A stretch of 64,000 nt of DNA, taken from the NCBI GenBank assembly GCA_017849575.1, contig JAFIGV010000011.1:1-64000 (forward strand), read 5' to 3'. The notes beneath the pieces were generated by a model. It worked only from the letters and a program-made list of their open reading frames with translations. It did not search any database and was not told where the DNA came from. Positions 27,087 to 36,510 of the stretch are shown one piece after another (within the stretch, counting starts at the first letter, position 1; the number at the start of each line of letters is the position of its first letter). The position numbers were made by a program, and so were the translations under genes. Origin of the DNA: Flavipsychrobacter sp. Lineage in GTDB: Bacteria; Bacteroidota; Bacteroidia; Chitinophagales; Chitinophagaceae.

Positions 27087-27734
27087 ATGAAAAGATTACT
27101 GATTCTGACAGCCGTAGCAATTTGCAGTTTTACCAGCCATGTGGAGGCGCAGTCGGATACAAAGGCGAAGTCAATACTTGCCGCCGTAAGCAAAAAAATC
27201 AATGGACTGAAATCTCTGAAAGCCAACTTTGCCTTGCATTTGCTGAGTGCCAATGGCAAAACCAAGCAATCAAAAAAGGGCAGCTTTTTGATGAAGGGTC
27301 CCAAATACCGTGTTTCTTTAGGCGATCAGGAGATCATCTGCGACAACAAAACCGTGTGGACCTATGTAAAGGCAGCCAACGAAGTGCAGGTTAGCAATTA
27401 TAACCCAAGTGAACAAACCATTTCTCCGGCCAAGCTGTTCACCAATTTTTACGACAACGAATACAATTACAAATACATCGGCACACGCACCTTCAACGGC
27501 AAAACGGTAGATATGATTGAGTTGTTGCCCATTAGCAGCAGCAAGCAGTTTTCTAAAGTTGAGCTTGCCGTGGATAAATCGAGCACCATAGTGGGCGGAA
27601 ATGTTTTTGAAAAAAACGGCAATCAATACCGTTATGAGGTAAGCAACTTTACGCCGAATGCCAATGTTAGCGATGCCATGTTCACCTTCGATGCAACAAA
27701 GTATCCCGGCGTGGAAGTGGTTGATCTGCGATAA
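27087..27734 (+). CDS. lolA: LolA-like outer membrane lipoprotein carrier
   Basis: Periplasmic carrier of 215 aa. It has a signal peptide (MKRLLILTAVAICSFTSHVEA) and an LolA half-barrel fold: SKKINGLKSLKANFALHLLS, GSFLMKGPKYRVSLGDQEII (the strand that meets lipoprotein acyl chains), CDNKTVWTYVKAANEVQVS. It should ferry lipoproteins from LolCDE to the outer membrane. The ftsK-lolA order is conserved in many bacteria, which supports the call. A terminator-like hairpin follows 30 bp after the stop. Confidence 0.9.
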   Translation: MKRLLILTAVAICSFTSHVEAQSDTKAKSILAAVSKKINGLKSLKANFALHLLSANGKTKQSKKGSFLMKGPKYRVSLGDQEIICDNKTVWTYVKAANEVQVSNYNPSEQTISPAKLFTNFYDNEYNYKYIGTRTFNGKTVDMIELLPISSSKQFSKVELAVDKSSTIVGGNVFEKNGNQYRYEVSNFTPNANVSDAMFTFDATKYPGVEVVDLR

Positions 27735-27763
27735 AAAATTTTGTGAATATTTTTTTTCGATCT

Positions 27764-27790
27764 TCCCCGCCGCTCGCGGGGATTTTCGTT
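27764..27790 (+). terminator. Rho-independent terminator of ftsK-lolA
   Basis: Stem TCCCCGC/GCGGGGA with loop CGCTC, then TTTTCGTTT. Between here and 27956 nothing else is recognisable. Confidence 0.8.
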
Positions 27791-27955
27791 TGTGCTATTC
27801 CATTCTCAGGCTTTTTTGGGGTGGTGAGATTATCTGCATCAGCCGATCCTTTACCAAGGGTCAGAGGACGCTGGAGGAAAGAATTAGGTAGAATTGAGGC
27901 TGTTGTGCTTTGACACACTAGAAGATGTGCGTAGGCCAACTGCATCTGACTTTTT

Positions 27956-28850
27956 ATGTGCGTGCCACAATACTATTTCACCCCTTCGGGGTTGTGTTCT
28001 TTTGGGTTAAACCTTCTATCTATAATCTTTACATCCCTTCGGGATTTCTCAGTTTTAATCCCAGATGGAGGTTAAAACTGTAGCGCTCCATGCGATTTTT
28101 GATGTCTCCCTTGTAATCCTGGCTCAAATCTTTTCATCCCTTCGGGATTTCTCAGCTTTCTCAGTTTAATCCTAGATGGATGTTAAAACGGTAGCGATCC
28201 ATGCGATTTTTGATGTCTTCCTTGTAATACTGGCTCAAATCTTTTCATCCCTTCGGGATTTCTCAGCTTTCTCAGTTTAATCCTAGATGGATGTTAAAAC
28301 GGTAGCGATCCATGCGATTTTTGATGTCTCCCTTGTAATCCTGGCTCTAATCTTTTCATCCCTTCGGGATTTCTCAGTTTTAATCCCAGATGGAGGTTAA
28401 GACTGTAGCGCTTCATGTGCTTTTTAATGTCCCTCTTGTAATACTGACTGACTCCTTTAAGGGTTGTATTGGGTTGGGTTAATCCTTCTTTCTATAATCT
28501 TTTCATCCCTTCGGGATTTTTTAGCTTTCTCAGTTTTAATCCCAGATGGATGTTAAAACGGTAGCGATCCATGCGATTTTTGATGTCTCCCATGTAATCC
28601 TGGCTCAAATCTTTTCATCCCTACGGGATTTCTCAGCTTTCTCAGTTTTAATCCCAGATGGATCAAAACTGTAGCGCTCCATGCGATTTTTGATGTCTCC
28701 CTTGTAATCCTGGCTCTAATCTTTTCATCCCTTCGGGATTTTCTAGCTCTTTTCCAGTTTTAATCCCGAAGGGATGGGAAGATTATAGCTCAATGTCAAC
28801 CTATGATCAACTAAACCCCGGAGGGGTGACATCGTGATCTATCCATTCGA
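27956..28850. repeat. Left repeat array of the second transposase island (about 110-bp tandem units)
   Basis: Seven units each begin with the hairpin ATCCCTTCGGGAT (once ATCCCTACGGGAT) at 28033, 28136, 28247, 28358, 28505, 28617 and 28727. Spacing is 103-112 bp except for one unit of 147 bp. Each unit continues through CTCAGTTTTAATCC, a half-decayed second palindrome near AGATGGATG, GCGATCCATGCGATTTTTGA and TAATCCTGGCTC. The array is preceded by ACCCCTTCGGGGT (from about 27980) and ends with AAACCCCGGAGGGGTGAC near 28813-28830. No gene is seen in it. Confidence 0.88.
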
Positions 28851-28869
28851 ATAAATATTTTTCATTGTA

Positions 28870-29295
28870 TTAAATTTCAAATCTTTGAAGAAAATCAAGG
28901 TATTCTTCTTTGAATGTCTTCTTCCTGTGATGGTCTTCCTGATGGGCAATGTATTGATAAACTTTATCAATTTGAGAATGAGCATAAGAGAATGCCCCAT
29001 ACCCTTCTTGCCAGGAAAATTTTCCCTTGATGAATCTTTGCTCGTTGATAAAATTCGAGGAGTTATTTTTGATATCCCGCACTAAATCAGAAATGCTCAT
29101 AGCTGGCTTTAAACCCACAAAAACGTGAACGTGGTCTGCGACACCGTTTACAATAATAGGTTTTTGATTTTTACCTTTGATTATGCCCGCCATGTATTTG
29201 AAAACTTCATCACGCCAAGGCTTTTGCAATAGGTTTTCTCTGCCTTTTACGGCAAAAACATATTGAATATAAACTTGTGAAAATGTACCTGCCAT
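28870..29295 (-). CDS. REP-associated (IS200-like, Y1) HUH transposase, second copy type
   Basis: HUH single-strand transposase of 141 aa. HUH motif is ADHVHVFVGL near residue 57; the catalytic tyrosine is expected in VYQYIAHQEDHH. Further family features are YVFAVKGRENLL at the start and FSWQEGYGAFSYAHSQ. It is closely related to the transposase at 43954 (same length, colinear motifs) but its neighbouring repeats differ. Start ATG 29295 is unambiguous. The gene sits between two arrays of ATCCCTTCGGGAT-type hairpins, and its first dozen bases belong to a 91-bp direct repeat also found at the left end of the island. Activity cannot be judged from sequence, but the frame and motifs are intact. 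Confidence 0.9.
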   Translation of the reverse strand: MAGTFSQVYIQYVFAVKGRENLLQKPWRDEVFKYMAGIIKGKNQKPIIVNGVADHVHVFVGLKPAMSISDLVRDIKNNSSNFINEQRFIKGKFSWQEGYGAFSYAHSQIDKVYQYIAHQEDHHRKKTFKEEYLDFLQRFEI

Positions 29296-29770
29296 AATAA
29301 CTATTTCACCCCCTCGGGGTTGTGTTCTTTTGGGTTAAACCTTCTATCTATAATCTTTACATCCCTTCGGGATTTTTTAGCTCTTTTCCAGTTTTTATCC
29401 CGAAGGGATGTAATGACTGTAGCGCTCCATGCGATTTTTAATGTCTCTCTTGTATTATTGACTCGCCCGTTCCGGGTTTTGTTGGGTTAATCCTTCATTC
29501 TATAATCTTTACATCCCTTCGGGAATATTTTTAGCTCTTTTCCAGTTTTTATCCCGAAGGGATGTGAAGATTATAGCTCAATGCCAACCTATGATCAATT
29601 AAACCCCGAAGGGGTGAATTTCCAATCTATCCAATCCATTCTGGATTTCTCAGCCTTCTCAGGTTTTGATCCCGAAGGGATGTAAAGATTATAACTAAAT
29701 ATCAACCTATGATCAATTAAATCCCGAAGGGGTGACATCGCGATCTCTTCGGGATTACTTGCCCATTTCA
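29283..29770. repeat. Right repeat array of the second transposase island
   Basis: A 91-bp segment from 29283 repeats the left-end segment 27956-28047 almost exactly. Hairpins ATCCCTTCGGGAT and ATCCCGAAGGGAT then alternate as inverted pairs, with AAACCCCGAAGGGGTGA at about 29600. Three copies of a tail element (AGATTATAGCTCAATG-like, CAACCTATGATCAA, then the CCCCGAAGGGG hairpin) are at about 28780, 29568 and 29685. No gene is credible here. Confidence 0.85.
29501..29575. repeat. Compound palindrome (REP doublet) within the right array
   Basis: TATAATCTTTACATCCC at 29501 and GGGATGTGAAGATTATA ending at 29575 are inverted copies with one mismatch. Each arm also carries its own small hairpin (ATCCCTTCGGGA and TCCCGAAGGGAT). 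The whole could fold as one long stem or as two hairpins, as in REP doublets. Confidence 0.8.
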
Positions 29771-30098
29771 GTTTTAGTTCACGAAGCTTACTATCAAACA
29801 ATTATCCCGCAAACAATTTTGCAAGATGGGCGTTTTCAGTTCTTCCGGACTATCATTTTTTTCTGATCCACCATTCTCAGCTTTTGTGTTTCGGCTCGCA
29901 GAACGTCATTTGGAGGAAGATACGAATCCACCCGTGTGAACCTGCCGAAGGATCGCGACTGTTCTTTCTGCGCTCCAGACCGATATCGCACCCCACCCTT
30001 GACCGAAATTTACGCCAAAACCCACAAGCAGGGAAGCGGCAATAAAAAATAGGGAATGAGCCACGACCATTCCCCATTTTTCAGAAACAACCCGTCTG
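29771..30098. other. Intergenic stretch without a recognisable gene
   Basis: About 330 bp between the repeat island and the VIT-domain gene. Short frames on the minus strand (68 aa or less) look non-coding. The only clear feature is the terminator at 30041-30074. Confidence 0.6.
30041..30074 (-). terminator. Rho-independent terminator of the VIT-domain gene
   Basis: Stem GGGAATG/CATTCCC (30052-30058 with 30068-30074), followed on the minus strand by TATTTTTTATTG. Confidence 0.8.
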
Positions 30099-33000
30099 CT
30101 ACCTGAACACAAACTCCCCGATAAATACCTCGCGGTCGCCTTCCTTGTCCAGTTGCAGAGTCAGCAGTTGCCGTTCCTGCTGAGGCGTTCCATAGTGCAT
30201 GAATATTTCAGCCAATATTGTCGTTGGTCCCGCAATTTTTTGCACACGATCGCCGTAGTAATTCGCCTGCACGATATAGGTTCCGCTCTTCGCCTTGCGC
30301 ACCTGAAATTGTTCCGGTCCAAACCCATCGGTAAAATCACTCAAAAGTTGACCGCCCATAGCTGTTTCCCTGTGACTGTAAAAGCATTTTTCACTATCAG
30401 GATCGGTTACCCATAGATCAACGTCCGTCTCACTCATATTCCAGTTCAACACCACACGCACATCCATGGGCATAGGTGCAACCAGGTTTCGGTCAAGATC
30501 GCGCGGATCTATCCTGCTGCTGTGCCTTGAGAGCAAACAGTTAATCTCCGTGAGCAATACAGCCTGATAGCCCTTATAAAGACGCATTTGCTCCTCGGTA
30601 AATTCATAATGCAGTGCCGTGTAAAGGGTGTCAAACGCGCGCTGATAATAGCCAGCGTCTTCCAGTGCCAAACCGTAGTCGCGAAACGACTGTGGTTCCG
30701 CTGGCCTCCAGTCAAGCACTTTTTTGAAACAATATACTGCTGCCGGATATTGCTCAATTTCGCGAAGCTTATAACCCATCATTTTGTACAGCTCATAGTC
30801 TTCAATACCCAGTTCCGCAATATTAGACAGTATGCGCACTCCCAGCTCTTCCCTTCCGCTATTGAAAAAATAATCGGCAACCCACAGAAAGAACGTAGGA
30901 CGATAATGTTGCTTGGCTCTTAGTGAAAGATAGAGCTCATACTGCCTGTCGCGGGGGGCACGGCGAATCAAGAGCAGATCATCTGTACTATCGGTAACTT
31001 CCTGCTCCTCGTAGTTGGCAATAAAATCTGCTGCTGTGTCTATGGCAACTTCCCTATCGTTGTTGCCGTTACGTGATGCGCCCGTCGGCGGAACATGGGT
31101 ACCAGCACTCCCGCTTACCTGCAACCCGTCGATAATATAAACGGTGTTTCCTGATCTGGCCCCTGCCTGACTGATAGCTTGTCCATTCTTGGCCTGATAA
31201 GTTGCTGCACCAAGCGACACCACATCGCTGGTATTGCGCGTAGGAATTTTGGATATCTGTTCAGCAGTATATGTGGTCGTGCTACCGGGTTCGTCCCTTT
31301 TGATAAGGGGCACTTTATACTCTCTCACTACCACCTCCTCCAACGCAGCGGTGCCAGGATCCAGATTGAAGTTTTGATAAGTGATACGGTCGGGAGCTAC
31401 CAACAGGTTGCGCATGGTCACAGACCTATAACTGGCATAGTTGACCCGCAATTCATAGTTTGTGGCCGGTGCCAGGTTTCTTATCTTATACTTTCCATCT
31501 TCGTCAGTTACTTCTCCACCCTGTGCCCTACCTTCCCGAAAAACCTGTACCACTGCCCCGAGGATGGGTTCCTTGTACTCATCGAAGACGGTGCCGGCAA
31601 TAGCACCAGACGAATCTGGATTTGTACCTCTCTGCGGCGCGTGATTGCTTCGAATAACAGAGCGCGGTTGTGGAGAAGCTGCGTTAGTTTGAGGGGGCGG
31701 GGCTGGCGTGGTAACAACTGACTTCGGCTTCAGAGGTTTTCTTTCTGCGAAGTACCATTCTTTGAGTTCTTTCATGTGCCGGGAAGCGTTGTCTTTAGCT
31801 TGCTTTTGTTGTTCATGAATACGCCCATTTCTGAGTTTTAGAAAGCCTGCGTATTCTTTTTGTAGTTCGGCGGGAGGTTCTATGTTGTAGGTGATGTAGT
31901 CCTGAACCGATTCCAACACAATGAGCGATGTGTTGCGTGTGGCAATACCGTAACGCTTCCCGAGTTTTCCAATCTCTTCTTTATTCTCTTCAAAGCGCAC
32001 ATTCAGTTCGCTGATCTTTTTCTGTGCCCAAACACGTGAAACATCCAACGCCTCCGCCATTTGTTTGTCGTAGTCGAGAATGATGGTCTTCTCCCTTATC
32101 GGCTTATTACCATAGCCGAACAATAGGACAATGGTGTCGTAGGGTTTTGCAGCGATGCCTGCCAGCGAAAAGCCATTGCTTATTATTACCGGCATGGATG
32201 GATAATGCTCTTTCAAACCTTCGTTTGCTTTGATGCCGAGAAAGCGTAGTGGTGACTGCTGCAACAACTGTATTGCGTCGTCCACAGTTTTACCACTCAA
32301 ATTGATCAGGCTGCCGCCGGTTTTTTGGGTAATGAACTGCAATTGCGGGAAATCAGTTTTGACGGAAGAAGTGATGCAATGTACCGGCTTCTTACCCAGC
32401 CGCAGTTGATCGCTAAGAAAGGTGTTATGTCCATCGCTGAACAACAAAATTTCGTCTCCCGGCAGTTGAGCAAAGTTGATAGAAGACAGATTAGTAGCGC
32501 CATCGAAAGCTAATTTGGTCAGGTGCTTTCTCAGTGCGTTGGAGTTGCCGCCGGTCACCAGAAATTGCTGTTGGGAAACGATGCTGTTGCTGAAGCAGAC
32601 AAGATTTATTTGAGCATCACCAATCAGCGAGATATAGTCGTCGAGCAACTGGAGTTCCTTGTCGCGATTCCGGTCCGTGCTGCTGAGCGATACATCCCAC
32701 ACTATGGAAAGTTGATGGGGTAACGGGCGTATTGCCGGCGCGAGCTCCATGAAGCTGTTGACAAGATAGTAGTATTGCGTTCCCTTCTTTTGCATCAGCA
32801 CCTCGGTGCTGTTTGGTTGTTTTGGGAGATTAATGGCCAGGGGATGGTCAGGGGTGTAGTTGCGTAATCGTTTGCTGATGCGGTATTCTGCTGCTACTTT
32901 AGTAAACTGCAAAGCGCCGTTCATATCTTCTTCGAGCAGAGGGGCAGTCTGGCTTTGCAAAACCCTGAGCTCAATATTGAACGCTTCAATTTGCTTGTCT

Positions 33001-33509
33001 ATACCGAGCGGTAACCGGTACTGCAGCGATCCATCTTTGCTGAAGGCTAATTGCTCTTCATAGCCTATAAGGATTGTGCGGGTTGCTCCAGGATTGAATG
33101 GATAGATGCGCGTACGGAAGCTGTTTCCCTCCAGCTTTTCAAGCAGCCCGGGGTCCACACGTCGTCGTTCAATGGATTCGAAGACGACGGCTCCCCGGCT
33201 TTTCTCTACCGGTACCGCTTCACGCAGACGACCATTGATGTCGAGTGCATACCGCGATACGTCAATACCTTCTCCGAGCGGGAAGGTAAGCTCGCCCTCC
33301 AATACCCGGTTGCTGTGGTTTTTAAAGATCATCGTCCAGGTGGTAACTGCCAGTGTGCCGTTGATGGTAACCTGAATGTCGAGTTGCTGAAGGGAAACAT
33401 CCGGCGATTCATCACCACCAACTTTAAGTGAGGGACGTTGTGCCAATAAACCCTGGGCTGCGAGGAGGAGTACTGCGACACAGCCCCAAAATTGTAAGGG
33501 GCGTTTCAT
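30099..33509 (-). CDS. Large envelope protein: VIT, VWA, carboxypeptidase-regulatory, TonB-plug-like, TPR and DUF2135 domains
   Basis: Exported protein of 1136 aa with a signal peptide (ending LLAQ). Order of parts: VIT domain (about 35-165; LEGELTFPLGEGIDVSRYAL), von Willebrand A domain (from about 262; MIDAS-like DVSLSS), a linker with charged helices, a CarboxypepD_reg beta sandwich (about 636-715; GTVFDEYKEPILGAVVQVF), a segment like a TonB-receptor plug (about 733-806; VYIIDGLQVSGSA) but no barrel, TPR-like helices (about 860-990) and a C-terminal DUF2135 domain (from about 1020; ETDVDLWVTDP). It is a single gene with a terminator. VIT-VWA proteins are adhesion or matrix-type proteins; here a role in surface assembly is a guess. 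No frameshift is seen. Confidence 0.82.
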   Translation of the reverse strand: MKRPLQFWGCVAVLLLAAQGLLAQRPSLKVGGDESPDVSLQQLDIQVTINGTLAVTTWTMIFKNHSNRVLEGELTFPLGEGIDVSRYALDINGRLREAVPVEKSRGAVVFESIERRRVDPGLLEKLEGNSFRTRIYPFNPGATRTILIGYEEQLAFSKDGSLQYRLPLGIDKQIEAFNIELRVLQSQTAPLLEEDMNGALQFTKVAAEYRISKRLRNYTPDHPLAINLPKQPNSTEVLMQKKGTQYYYLVNSFMELAPAIRPLPHQLSIVWDVSLSSTDRNRDKELQLLDDYISLIGDAQINLVCFSNSIVSQQQFLVTGGNSNALRKHLTKLAFDGATNLSSINFAQLPGDEILLFSDGHNTFLSDQLRLGKKPVHCITSSVKTDFPQLQFITQKTGGSLINLSGKTVDDAIQLLQQSPLRFLGIKANEGLKEHYPSMPVIISNGFSLAGIAAKPYDTIVLLFGYGNKPIREKTIILDYDKQMAEALDVSRVWAQKKISELNVRFEENKEEIGKLGKRYGIATRNTSLIVLESVQDYITYNIEPPAELQKEYAGFLKLRNGRIHEQQKQAKDNASRHMKELKEWYFAERKPLKPKSVVTTPAPPPQTNAASPQPRSVIRSNHAPQRGTNPDSSGAIAGTVFDEYKEPILGAVVQVFREGRAQGGEVTDEDGKYKIRNLAPATNYELRVNYASYRSVTMRNLLVAPDRITYQNFNLDPGTAALEEVVVREYKVPLIKRDEPGSTTTYTAEQISKIPTRNTSDVVSLGAATYQAKNGQAISQAGARSGNTVYIIDGLQVSGSAGTHVPPTGASRNGNNDREVAIDTAADFIANYEEQEVTDSTDDLLLIRRAPRDRQYELYLSLRAKQHYRPTFFLWVADYFFNSGREELGVRILSNIAELGIEDYELYKMMGYKLREIEQYPAAVYCFKKVLDWRPAEPQSFRDYGLALEDAGYYQRAFDTLYTALHYEFTEEQMRLYKGYQAVLLTEINCLLSRHSSRIDPRDLDRNLVAPMPMDVRVVLNWNMSETDVDLWVTDPDSEKCFYSHRETAMGGQLLSDFTDGFGPEQFQVRKAKSGTYIVQANYYGDRVQKIAGPTTILAEIFMHYGTPQQERQLLTLQLDKEGDREVFIGEFVFR

Positions 33510-33659
33510 ATCAATTCGTTTTAGCGTGAGTAAATAAAGAACTGATACTAAGGTAATCAGCGCTGCAGCCGTATGGGTTTGAGAATTGTCATAAGGATTT
33601 TGAAAACCCTTGTTTTTACACTCAGATTACAGGGTAATGTCGGCAACGGGAAGATCCTT

Positions 33660-33693
33660 ATAATAAAATCCCCGACGGAAAATCCATCGGGGA
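33660..33693 (-). terminator. Rho-independent terminator of leuS
   Basis: Stem of 10-11 bp: TCCCCGACGGA (33669-33679) with TCCATCGGGGA (33683-33693), one U-G pair in RNA, followed on the minus strand by TTTTATTAT. Confidence 0.88.
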
Positions 33694-33716
33694 CATAGCA
33701 GTTAATGTCTTTGCTT

Positions 33717-36509
33717 TTACACCACCACATTTATCATTTTGCCCTTTACAAAAATCACTTTTTTGGGCGCTTTTCCTTCCAGCCATTTCAGGATTGTTGC
33801 ATCGGCCAGCACCTGCTTTTCGATTTCTTCCTGCGCCATATCGAGAGAAAATTCCATTTCCACACGGGGTTTCCCATTCACAGCAACGGGATATTTTTTA
33901 CTGGTTTCTGTGAGGTACTTTTCTTCGGCAGTCGGAAAGCTTGCATCCATTACGCTGGTAGCATTTCCGAAGCGGTGCCAGAGCTCCTCGGCAAGATGCG
34001 GGGCAAAAGGGGCAATGAGAATGACAAGTGGTTCGAGGATAGCACGCTTATGACAATTGAGTGCAGCCAGTTCATTGCAGCATATCATAAACTGACTCAC
34101 CGAGGTGTTGAGTGTAAATCGCTCTATGTCTTCGGCTACTTTCTTGTTCGTTTTGTGCAGCACCCGCAATTCGGCTTCTGTAGCGGGCTCGTCGGTTACA
34201 CACCAGCCGCGCTGCTCATCCACATACAAACGCCAACACTTTTTTAGAAAGCGGTGTACACCTTCGATGCCTTTGGTATCCCAGGGCTTGCTCACGTCAA
34301 TAGGGCCCAGAAACATCTCGTACATGCGGAAGGTATCGGCTCCGTATTGCGCTACAATATCGTCGGGATTAACGACATTGTACTTGCTTTTACTCATCTT
34401 CTCTACGGCCGTGCCGCAGATGTACTTTCCGTCCTCGAGAATGAACTCCGCATCAGCAAATTCAGGACGCCATTTACGAAACGCTTCCGTGTCCAGCTCT
34501 ACACCATCTACCAGTTTTACATCCACATGCAGTTCGTCGGTCGCCATTTTGTCCTTCAGCCCGTAGGATACAAACTCGTTGGTGCCATGCAGACGATAAA
34601 CAAATCGGGAATTGCCCTGAATCATACCCTGATTGACGAGTTTTTTAAAAGGCTCGTCGAAGGAAATATGTCCCAGGTCAAAAAGCGCCTTGGTCCACAT
34701 GCGGCTGTACAACAGATGACCGACAGCGTGCTCTGTCCCACCGATATATAAGTCCACCTCTCGCCAATAGTCTGTGGCCCGTTTTGAAGCAAACTCGCCA
34801 TCATTGTGCGGATCCATATAGCGCAAAAAATACCAGGACGACCCTGCATATCCGGGCATCGTACTCGTTTCTCTTCTACCTGCAGCGGTGTTTACCCATT
34901 CTGCAATATTTGCCAGCGGCCCCTCCCCGGTGAGTGAAGGCATATATGTTTTTACCGCAGGAAGCTCTACCGGCAGCTCGCGCAGATCATCGCTGGCTTC
35001 GAGTGCCTTCTCATCAACCGCGTACGGTATGTCGTTGACATAAATAATCGGAAAAGGTTCTCCCCAGTACCGTTGCCGGCTAAAACCTGCGTCGCGGAGT
35101 TTGTAGTTTACCTTGGGCTTGCCCGCATCTGCATCCACCACGGCACGGATAGCAATCTCCGAGGCCTTTTTTATTTCTATACCGGTAAGAAAACCACTGT
35201 TGTCCAGCTTCCCTTCTTTTGCACTATAAGCTTCAGAACCATCATAGAGATTTCCGAAGATATTGGTGATCGGGATGTCGAAATGCTTCGCAAAGGCATG
35301 GTCGCGGCTGTCGCCGGCAGGAACGGCCATAATAGCGCCTGTACCATAGCCCGCCAGCACATACTCGGATATCCATACCGGCACATTTCTGTGAGAGATA
35401 GGATTGATGGCGTAGGCTCCTGTAAAGACGCCAGTGATTTGCCGGACATCGCTCATCCGCTCGCGTTCGGACCGGCTTTGCACATACTTTTTGTAAGCAT
35501 CCACTTCGGGGCGCTGATCGTCGGTGGTGATCATATCTACCAGCTCATGTTCCGGCGCCAGCACCATAAAATCTACTCCGAATATCGTGTCCGGACGCGT
35601 AGTAAACACCGTGATAAACTTGCCGTAAATATCCTGAATGTCGAAGCGCACCTCCGCTCCGGAACTTTTACCGATCCAATTGCGCTGCATCTCTTTCATC
35701 GCTTCGCTCCAGTCCAGCTTTTCAAGGCCTTCCAGCAGCCGGTCGGCATACTCGGTGATCCGCAAAAACCATTGCCGCATGCGCCTGCGCTCCACAGGAA
35801 AACCTCCTCGCTCCGAGACACCATTTACTACCTCATCATTAGCCAGCACAGTGCCCAGATCTTCGCACCACCACACATCGGCAAAACCAAGATAGGCCAA
35901 CCGGTAATGCATCAGTACATCCCGTTTTTCTTTTTCGGTCATCCCCTTCCATGCCCGGGCATCAAAGCACAACCCATCGTCGGCAGGACACGGTGTGAGA
36001 TTATTACCTTCTTTTTCGAAAGTGGCGATCAGATCCTTTATAGGCCGTGCCTTTTGCTGCTTACGGTCGTACCAGCTATGAAACAACTGAAGAAATATCC
36101 ACTGAGTCCATTTGTAATACCCGGGATCGCTCGTACGCACTTCGCGTTCCCAGTCGTAACAGAAACCAATGTTATCAAGCTGTTCGCGATAGCGATGGAT
36201 GTTGGTTTGTGTCGTAGTGGCAGGATGTTGCCCGGTCTCAATAGCATACTGTTCGGCAGGCAGCCCGAAGGCATCAAAGCCCATAGGATGAAGAACGTTG
36301 TAGCCTTTTAACCGCTTGTACCTTGCAAAAATATCGGAGGCGATGTAGCCCAGCGGATGGCCAACGTGCAGACCCGCCCCACTCGGATAGGGGAACATAT
36401 CCAGCACATAATACTTAGGTTTGTTGCTGTTATTCGGTATCTGGTAGGTCTTCTGCTCCGCCCAGTACTTCTTCCATTTCTGTTCGATGTCGCGAAAAGC
36501 GTATTCCAT
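33717..36509 (-). CDS. leuS: Leucyl-tRNA synthetase
   Basis: Class I aminoacyl-tRNA synthetase of 930 aa that charges tRNA-Leu in the cytoplasm. The HIGH motif is HVGHPLGYI near residue 42, the connective peptide CP1 editing domain contains VFTTRPDTIFGVDFM (conserved T-rich editing loop), and KMSKSKYNVVNPDD is the KMSKS loop. The C-terminal anticodon and tail regions are present. ATG 36509 (MEYAFRDIEQKWKKYW) is the family start; the in-frame ATG 36542 would lie within the upstream hairpin. The hairpin at 36511-36537 covers the only good ribosome binding site, GGGAG. Confidence 0.97.
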   Translation of the reverse strand: MEYAFRDIEQKWKKYWAEQKTYQIPNNSNKPKYYVLDMFPYPSGAGLHVGHPLGYIASDIFARYKRLKGYNVLHPMGFDAFGLPAEQYAIETGQHPATTTQTNIHRYREQLDNIGFCYDWEREVRTSDPGYYKWTQWIFLQLFHSWYDRKQQKARPIKDLIATFEKEGNNLTPCPADDGLCFDARAWKGMTEKEKRDVLMHYRLAYLGFADVWWCEDLGTVLANDEVVNGVSERGGFPVERRRMRQWFLRITEYADRLLEGLEKLDWSEAMKEMQRNWIGKSSGAEVRFDIQDIYGKFITVFTTRPDTIFGVDFMVLAPEHELVDMITTDDQRPEVDAYKKYVQSRSERERMSDVRQITGVFTGAYAINPISHRNVPVWISEYVLAGYGTGAIMAVPAGDSRDHAFAKHFDIPITNIFGNLYDGSEAYSAKEGKLDNSGFLTGIEIKKASEIAIRAVVDADAGKPKVNYKLRDAGFSRQRYWGEPFPIIYVNDIPYAVDEKALEASDDLRELPVELPAVKTYMPSLTGEGPLANIAEWVNTAAGRRETSTMPGYAGSSWYFLRYMDPHNDGEFASKRATDYWREVDLYIGGTEHAVGHLLYSRMWTKALFDLGHISFDEPFKKLVNQGMIQGNSRFVYRLHGTNEFVSYGLKDKMATDELHVDVKLVDGVELDTEAFRKWRPEFADAEFILEDGKYICGTAVEKMSKSKYNVVNPDDIVAQYGADTFRMYEMFLGPIDVSKPWDTKGIEGVHRFLKKCWRLYVDEQRGWCVTDEPATEAELRVLHKTNKKVAEDIERFTLNTSVSQFMICCNELAALNCHKRAILEPLVILIAPFAPHLAEELWHRFGNATSVMDASFPTAEEKYLTETSKKYPVAVNGKPRVEMEFSLDMAQEEIEKQVLADATILKWLEGKAPKKVIFVKGKMINVVV

Positions 36510-36510
36510 A

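Noticed and set aside
29595-29801. Minus-strand frame of 68 residues in the second island
   Set aside because: It overlaps repeat copies and has no ribosome binding site or recognisable domain.
29906-30112. Minus-strand frame of 68 residues with a hydrophobic stretch
   Set aside because: It overlaps the end of the VIT gene and contains that gene's terminator hairpin, so it is unlikely to be translated.
35073-36311. 412-residue plus-strand frame opposite leuS
   Set aside because: Antisense shadow; leuS on the minus strand has HIGH, editing and KMSKS motifs throughout.
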